From positions 186,001 through 250,000 of the forward strand of contig NZ_AUHZ01000005.1 in NCBI RefSeq assembly GCF_000423445.1: a stretch of DNA of 64,000 nucleotides, read 5' to 3'. Position 1 is the first letter of the stretch. Each line of letters begins with the position of its first letter. The notes under the pieces were generated by a model. The model made no database searches. It saw nothing but the letters and a program-made list of their open reading frames with translations, and was not told where the DNA came from. This DNA comes from Acidipropionibacterium thoenii DSM 20276. GTDB taxonomy: Bacteria > Actinomycetota > Actinomycetes > Propionibacteriales > Propionibacteriaceae. The translations under genes were made by a program, and so were the position numbers. Below are positions 59,214 to 64,000 of this stretch, in pieces.

Positions 59214-60311
59214 ATGTCTGGGAGCGGCGCAGATCTGACGATCTTCTGGCTGGTGGTGGCCGGCCGGCTGTTGCTTCCGCTGCTCATCTCCAGGTGTCCG
59301 CTGCCCGGCATCCTGGCCTGTCTGGTGCTCGACGGCATCGATCAGACGCTGTTCCAGCTCTTCACCGGTCTGGACCTGACCCACTACCAGAGCTTTGACA
59401 AGGCTCTGGACATCTACTACCTGTCGCTGGCTTATCTGGCGATCATGCGTAACTGGACCAACCGTCCGGCCGCCGAGATCGCCCGCTTCCTGTACTTCTA
59501 CCGGATGATCGGCACCGTCATCTTCGAACTGTCGGGTGGCGTCCACCGATGGCTTCTGCTGGTCTTCCCGAACACCTTCGAGTACTACTTCATCTGCTAC
59601 GAGGTGGTCCGCCTCCGATGGAATCCGCAGAGCCGGTCGCGCCGGTTCTGGATCCTGGCGGCGGCCGCCATCTGGGTGGTCATCAAGATCCCTCAGGAGC
59701 TGTGGATCCACGTCCTCCAGCTCGACTTCACCGATACCTGGCGCGATGTGAGCTGGTTCGCCCCCACGGTGCTGATCGGCCTGATCGTGCTGCTCGCGGT
59801 CCTCTGGTTCGTCCTCCGACCGCGTCTGGACCCGGCGGATCACGGCTGGCAGTTCATGGCCGGGCCGCTTCCCGAAGGGGTCGACGAGGTGCGCGAGCAG
59901 GTCAGGCGCGGCAGGCTCCTCACCTCCTGGCTGGCGGAGAAGATCGCGATCGTGGCGCTGCTGTCGGTGGTGCTGGCCAATATCGTTCCCAGTGTGACCG
60001 CCACGCCACTGCAGATCACTGTGAGCGTCACGGCGCTGATCATCGTCAACTCCTTCATCGGGCTGTTGTTCGCCCGGCTCGGTGTCGGCGGTCATCCGCT
60101 GGTGATCGGCTTCGTGATCCAGTACCTCATCAACCTGGGCCTGGTGATAGTGGCGAACACCCTGCTGCCGACCCGCCCGGCCTACTTCCTCACCGCCGGG
60201 TCGTTCTTCCTGTTGCTGCTGACCCTGGTGGTGGTCCTCTATGACCGCTTCCGCCCGGTGATCGCGGTGCGACTCGGCACCCCGCTCGCTGCGGCTCCGG
60301 TGGTCGGCTGA
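59214..60311 (+). CDS. Conserved hypothetical membrane protein (365 aa)
   Basis: About nine hydrophobic segments, including 8-30, 90-112, 145-165 and four at 243-345. Between the fifth and sixth is a charged cytoplasmic loop (about 210-240). Aromatic/Asp-rich motifs (LVLDGIDQTLFQLFTG, YQSFDKALDIYYLSLAYLA) look conserved. ATG 59214 has GGAG at about 10 bases. No transport family recognised. Confidence 0.7.
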   Translation: MSGSGADLTIFWLVVAGRLLLPLLISRCPLPGILACLVLDGIDQTLFQLFTGLDLTHYQSFDKALDIYYLSLAYLAIMRNWTNRPAAEIARFLYFYRMIGTVIFELSGGVHRWLLLVFPNTFEYYFICYEVVRLRWNPQSRSRRFWILAAAAIWVVIKIPQELWIHVLQLDFTDTWRDVSWFAPTVLIGLIVLLAVLWFVLRPRLDPADHGWQFMAGPLPEGVDEVREQVRRGRLLTSWLAEKIAIVALLSVVLANIVPSVTATPLQITVSVTALIIVNSFIGLLFARLGVGGHPLVIGFVIQYLINLGLVIVANTLLPTRPAYFLTAGSFFLLLLTLVVVLYDRFRPVIAVRLGTPLAAAPVVG

Positions 60312-60341
60312 CCCGGTCGGTCAGGCGGGACGGCGGACCGA

Positions 60342-61469
60342 TCAGGTCAGCCGGACAGCGACAGTCGGGCTCTGGCCGTTCCTGGTGTAGCTGACCTTGA
60401 TGACGTCGCCGGCTCTCTTGCGCACCGTCGCGATGACGAGGTCCTCGAAGGATCGGGCCTTCTGACCGTCGAACTCGGTGATGACATCGCCCACCTTCAG
60501 CCCTGCCCGGGCCGCGGCACCGTTGGCGGTCACCGCATTGACGTAGAGGCCGTGGGCACTCGCCGCGGAACTCTCGTCGAGCGGGACGACCGAGATGCCG
60601 AGGGAGCCCGGGGTGAAGGAACCCGTCCTGAGAACCTCCTTGGCCACCGCCATCGCGGTGTCGACCGGGATCGCGAATCCCAGTCCGACGCTGCCCCCGC
60701 CGCTGGCTCCCTCGGCGGTGGGAACCGTGGCGATCGCGGTATTGACGCCGATCAGGCGGCCGTCGCAGTCGACCAGGGGTCCCCCCGAGTTGCCGGGGTT
60801 GATCGCGGCATCGGTCTGGATGACGTCGGACAGGTAGGCACTCAGCTCCCCTGAGGCGTCCGGAAGGGGCATCTGGCGACCCAGCGCGCTGATGATGCCG
60901 CGGGTCACCGACCCCGACAGGCCCAGCGGGGCGCCGAGGGCGACCACCGACTGACCGACGTTGAGGGTCGAGGAGGTGCCGGTGCCGATCACCGTGTCCT
61001 TGTCGGGATCGGTCCTGATGACCGCCGGATCCAGTCGGGGGACCCGTCCCACCAGCTGCGCAGGGGACTGGACGCCGTCCGAGCGCAGCACGGTCATCGT
61101 GGCGCCGTTGGCGGCCGCGGCAATCACGTGGTCGTTGGTGAGGATGTTCCCCTTCTCGTCGATGAACGATCCCGTGCCGTTGCTGGACTGGCCCGAGGAG
61201 GAGGTGAGATGGATCGTGACGACGCTGGGGAGCACGGTGTCGGCGATCGTCACGGCGTTGCACTCGGCCGCATCGGTCGCTGACGTCGCAGCGGGGGATG
61301 TCGAAGCCGCCGTGGAACGGTTCGAGAGGACCATCCACAGGGCCGTCCCGGAGGCCATCAGGGAGAGGATCAGTAGTCCGGCCATCACGGCCAGCGCGGT
61401 CGAGGAGATCTCGAATCGCCTGGGGGACGCAGGAGGGCGTCTCCCCTGCGGATCACTCGTGCCGGTCAT
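60342..61469 (-). CDS. HtrA/DegP-like trypsin-type serine protease with PDZ domain (375 aa)
   Basis: Envelope quality-control protease. Cytoplasmic tail, one membrane helix (about 23-48), protease domain with His114 (TNDHVIAA), Asp147 (RLDPAV) and Ser228 (GNSGGPLVD), then a PDZ domain (about 280-370, ANGAAARAGLKVGDVITEFDG). The catalytic triad is complete. ATG 61469 has AAGGAAGGG upstream. Convergent with the membrane protein and followed upstream by the HdeD-like gene on the same strand. Confidence 0.92.
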   Translation of the reverse strand: MTGTSDPQGRRPPASPRRFEISSTALAVMAGLLILSLMASGTALWMVLSNRSTAASTSPAATSATDAAECNAVTIADTVLPSVVTIHLTSSSGQSSNGTGSFIDEKGNILTNDHVIAAAANGATMTVLRSDGVQSPAQLVGRVPRLDPAVIRTDPDKDTVIGTGTSSTLNVGQSVVALGAPLGLSGSVTRGIISALGRQMPLPDASGELSAYLSDVIQTDAAINPGNSGGPLVDCDGRLIGVNTAIATVPTAEGASGGGSVGLGFAIPVDTAMAVAKEVLRTGSFTPGSLGISVVPLDESSAASAHGLYVNAVTANGAAARAGLKVGDVITEFDGQKARSFEDLVIATVRKRAGDVIKVSYTRNGQSPTVAVRLT

Positions 61470-61513
61470 GGCCCTTCCTTTTCCTGAGGCCAGTCAGGAC
61501 AGTTGAATGTGCC

Positions 61514-62065
61514 TCAGGCCGTTGGCTTGGAGAGAATCGCGCGGAAGGCGTTGAGGAGGCCGAGGACCACCAGGGAGAGGCCGAGCAGCCACCACAGGAA
61601 CACCGCACCCCACACCGGGCTGGTGACCAAGGAGAGGCCGGCCAGAATGGAGATGATGGCGAAGATGATGGTCCATGCGGAGGATCCCTCGGTGCTCACC
61701 ACGAACAGCGCCACGAAGCCTTCCATCACCCACATGACGCCGATCATCACGGCAATGAAGATCGCCAGGAAGCCCGCGGTCTGACTGAGCTGGCCGAAGG
61801 CGACGCACCCCGCAACGATGTAGAGCAGGCCGAGCAGCCCATGACCGATGCGGCCGCCGGTTCCCAGGCTCCTTCCCATCGCGGCCACGACGACGTAGAC
61901 GATTCCGGCGATGATCGCGTAGATCGCCATCACCACTGTGATCGCCTTCCAGGCGTGACCCGGCCACACCAGAATCGCCACACCGGCGAGCGCCGCCACC
62001 AATCCCGTGATGGCGACGAATCGCCGAGTGCTCTCGGCAAGACCGGTAACGAATGACTCCGACAT
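61514..62065 (-). CDS. HdeD/DUF308-like membrane protein (183 aa)
   Basis: Six membrane segments in three pairs, the DUF308 pattern: LVAALAGVAILVWPGHAWKAI is the typical repeat, seen again as IISILAGLSLVTSPVWG. ATG 62065 has AAGGATG nearby. Family members in enterics are linked to acid resistance; a stress role here is inference, in keeping with the nearby HtrA. Confidence 0.85.
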   Translation of the reverse strand: MSESFVTGLAESTRRFVAITGLVAALAGVAILVWPGHAWKAITVVMAIYAIIAGIVYVVVAAMGRSLGTGGRIGHGLLGLLYIVAGCVAFGQLSQTAGFLAIFIAVMIGVMWVMEGFVALFVVSTEGSSAWTIIFAIISILAGLSLVTSPVWGAVFLWWLLGLSLVVLGLLNAFRAILSKPTA

Positions 62066-62260
62066 TTCTGCATCCTTCAGTTGGCGGGTCTGCACATTTC
62101 CTGCACGTCCTGCACGCCCCCATTGATTCCCGATCATAGTGGGGCTGGAGCCTCTCGGGGGGGTGTCGAAACGCCCATTCAAACAGGGGTCCTGCCATGA
62201 GCGTATCGGAGCTCGACCGGGCAGCACAGGTGCTGCGCACGATGCTCGGGATCGGCGGAC

Positions 62261-63639
62261 TCAGGCTCCGGCCTGCTGGGCGGTTGCCGTGAAGAGATCG
62301 AAGTCAGCTCGGGAGGTCTTCGCGTAGTCGACGGCCCAGGACATGATGGCCTCGGTGAGCTTGCCTCCCCGTCCCGCGAACCCGAGGATCTCGGCGGCGG
62401 TGGGCGACTGGGAATGAGCCCTGGCCAGTACCCGCCCGCAGGCGACCCCGTACCGGCGGAAGGGCTTGTCCTTGAGGGTGTCCATCTCGATGCTGCCCTT
62501 CATGTCATGGAACTGGCGTACGTAGTATCCCCGCTCCTCACGGTCGATGTAACCGAGGAAGGGGTCGGAGAGCCCCTGCAGGACGCGCTGCAGACCGACC
62601 ACTCTGGCGCCCTCGCCCCGGGTGGTGATGATCTCCTGCAGCGAGTCGGGCTGGGCGATCCCGCCATACTGCTGCACCACGCTCTGCATGGCTTCCTTCA
62701 CCTGGAGGATCAGGTGGTGGCCGTCGCCGTCCTCGAACAGTGCCAGGTAGCAGCGGGTGCCGACGCTTCCCACGCCCACGACCCGCTGCGCGATGTCGGC
62801 CAGGCCGTAGTGCTCCATCAGCAGGTGGATGTCCTCGCTGGCCGAGTCCCGGTACTGCTTCAGGTCGTCGGTCAGCTGGGAGGCTGTCGCCCTGTCGATC
62901 GGGGTGAGGACCGGGGGTCTCGCCAGGAACCGCCGGTGACCGTCCTCGCCCTCGCTGGTGAGGTTTCCTCACGGCGCGGTCCCCGGTGCGCCTCTCGGCA
63001 TCGCCAATGGCGTCCTTCAGCACCTCGCGGGAGCCCTTGTCCAATCCCTGGGTGTGCTGTTCGGCGTCGAAGTGGGCGAAGTAGCGCTCGGTGGGGCTGG
63101 TCGCCAGCGCACCGCGGAGCGCATCCAGATAGGCAGTGATCGTCTCGCCGGCCGTCTTGCGCACCACACCCTTGTCCCGCGAGGTGGCCTGGCCGGCGAT
63201 GATGATGCTCGCGACCAGCCTCTTGAGGTCCCATTCCCACGGCGCCCAGGCCGCCTCGTCGAAGTCGTTGAGGTCGAACACCAGGCTGCGCTGGGGGGGA
63301 GGCGTAGAAGCCGAAGTTGCTGACGTGGGCGTCACCGCAGGAGGCCACCAGGATTCCGCTGTCAGCGGTCCGGGCGAGATCGGCGGCCATCAGTGCCGCA
63401 GTGCCCCGGTAGAAGGTGAAGGGGCTCACGCTCATCCGCTCGGTGCGCAGCGGCACCAGGGACTGCACCCGGTTCGCGTTCTGCTGAGTCAGGATGCCCA
63501 TCGGGTCACGGTGGGAGGTGCTCACCTGGGCGATACCGGCCCAGTCGGCACGATCGCGCGCCGCCCGGCCCCGCTTGATGCGATCGTCGAAGGATGAGCT
63601 GGCAGTGTGCTGGAGTCCCGGCCTCTCAGGTGTCCTCAT
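62261..63639 (-). pseudogene. DUF2252 protein with two frameshifts
   Basis: DUF2252 proteins resemble aminoglycoside-phosphotransferase/kinase folds. Signatures are FYRGTAALMAADLA, SCGDAHVSNFG and FDLNDFDEAAWAPWEWDLKRL. The frame breaks at G7 (63293-63299, read as C7 in the gene) and at TTT 62964-62966 (AAA in the gene). Removing one base at each restores one protein of 458 residues from ATG 63639 to 62261 (1379 bases less two is divisible by three). Either two real mutations or two base-call errors. The C-terminus (MSWAVDYAKTSRADFDLF) is intact. Confidence 0.75.
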
Positions 63640-63821
63640 AGCCAGATCATCTGCCGGCTGTGTCGTTGTGATCAACCAGCGGTCGGGAATTGTCGGTGGA
63701 TGTGGATCGTCGCGATCTTCGGGGTGTGAGTGCTTCCGCGGATCCTCATCAGGGGACGACGACCGGCTGGCCCGGGGCACGGGAGCGCGCTCTTCGGGAC
63801 GCCCCCCAGCCGGTCCTCCGG

Positions 63822-64000
63822 TCAGGACCTCGGGCGCAGGTAGACACCAGGCTGTGGGCGGCCCACCAGGCCCTCATCGACCAGGTGACGCCGCAGCAGG
63901 GCGACGTCATCGTCCAAGGGCCGCAGCAGCGCGTTGACCTCGGGTTCGGTGAGCCGGATGCCGACCGGGAGGTGGTCTGCGGCGAACCCCAGAACCGTGA
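63822..64000 (-). CDS. DUF2087 domain protein, C-terminus only
   Basis: The frame is open from the window edge to TGA at 63822-63824. It encodes FAADHLPVGIRLTEPEVNALL, then DDDVALLRRHLVDEGLVGRP and GVYLRP. This matches DUF2087, often fused to an ArsR- or MarR-like helix-turn-helix in transcription regulators. The start lies outside the window. Upstream of the DUF2252 gene on the same strand, 182 bases away. Confidence 0.7.
   Translation of the reverse strand, partial: TVLGFAADHLPVGIRLTEPEVNALLRPLDDDVALLRRHLVDEGLVGRPQPGVYLRPRS

Noticed and set aside
62197-62292. 31-codon plus-strand ORF with AGGGGT upstream
   Set aside because: It overlaps the 3' end of the DUF2252 gene on the other strand and has no recognisable relatives; too weak to list as a gene.

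Overview
This 64 kb window is high-GC chromosomal DNA from an actinobacterium. Many genes are joined by ATGA, GTGA or TGATG overlaps and start codons are often GTG. An actinobacterial-type tad pilus locus, an MMPL plus YhgE/Pip operon, class I aldolase, formate-tetrahydrofolate ligase, malic enzyme and ADP-forming acyl-CoA synthetase would suit a propionic-acid bacterium (Propionibacteriaceae). That placement is inference; there is no rRNA or other marker gene. I recognised no tRNA, rRNA or CRISPR array.

Positions 1-7236 look acquired. The stretch holds a DNA adenine methyltransferase running off the left edge, two small minus-strand genes, and a plus-strand set: XRE-type regulator, unknown protein, 45-residue ORF, tyrosine-recombinase-like protein lacking key catalytic residues, and a large DDE transposase-like protein ending at a strong terminator. 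Directly to the right is a tadA ATPase gene without its 5' part, so this DNA appears to have broken into the tad locus.

Positions 7237-14817 hold the rest of that locus: tadA', tadB, tadC, a small Flp-like pilin, two TadE/TadG-like pseudopilins and a 1120-residue LysM/BTAD protein. From 14957 to about 32700 are metabolic and housekeeping genes: ketopantoate reductase, a frameshifted MFS transporter, class I fructose-bisphosphate aldolase, a frameshifted Gfo/Idh/MocA oxidoreductase, formate-tetrahydrofolate ligase, a sigma-like protein whose ribosome binding site lies in a 15-bp hairpin, a MacB-type ABC exporter next to a NarL-type two-component system, a UDP-glucose epimerase family protein, an aldo/keto reductase and a HAD hydrolase.

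Positions 32784-38979 form a regulated export unit: a TetR repressor, an operator array with a 17-bp period, an MMPL transporter fused to a degenerate ABC-ATPase-like domain, and a YhgE/Pip protein. Then come TSUP and NhaA transporters, malic enzyme, two CNNM/CorC-type proteins, acylphosphatase, ADP-forming acyl-CoA synthetase, phosphoglucomutase, succinate-semialdehyde dehydrogenase, a SatD-like regulator with a membrane partner, and phosphofructokinase. Positions 54903-58883 hold an ArsR-like regulator overlapping a fused membrane/multicopper (NirK-like) protein, a palindromic operator, and Dps. The right end has a membrane protein, an HtrA-type protease, an HdeD-like protein, a DUF2252 protein with two frameshifts, and the end of a DUF2087 protein.

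Three genes are frame-broken, and every break is cured by deleting one base. Three of the four breaks are at runs of seven G or C. This pattern fits base-call errors at least as well as real mutation.
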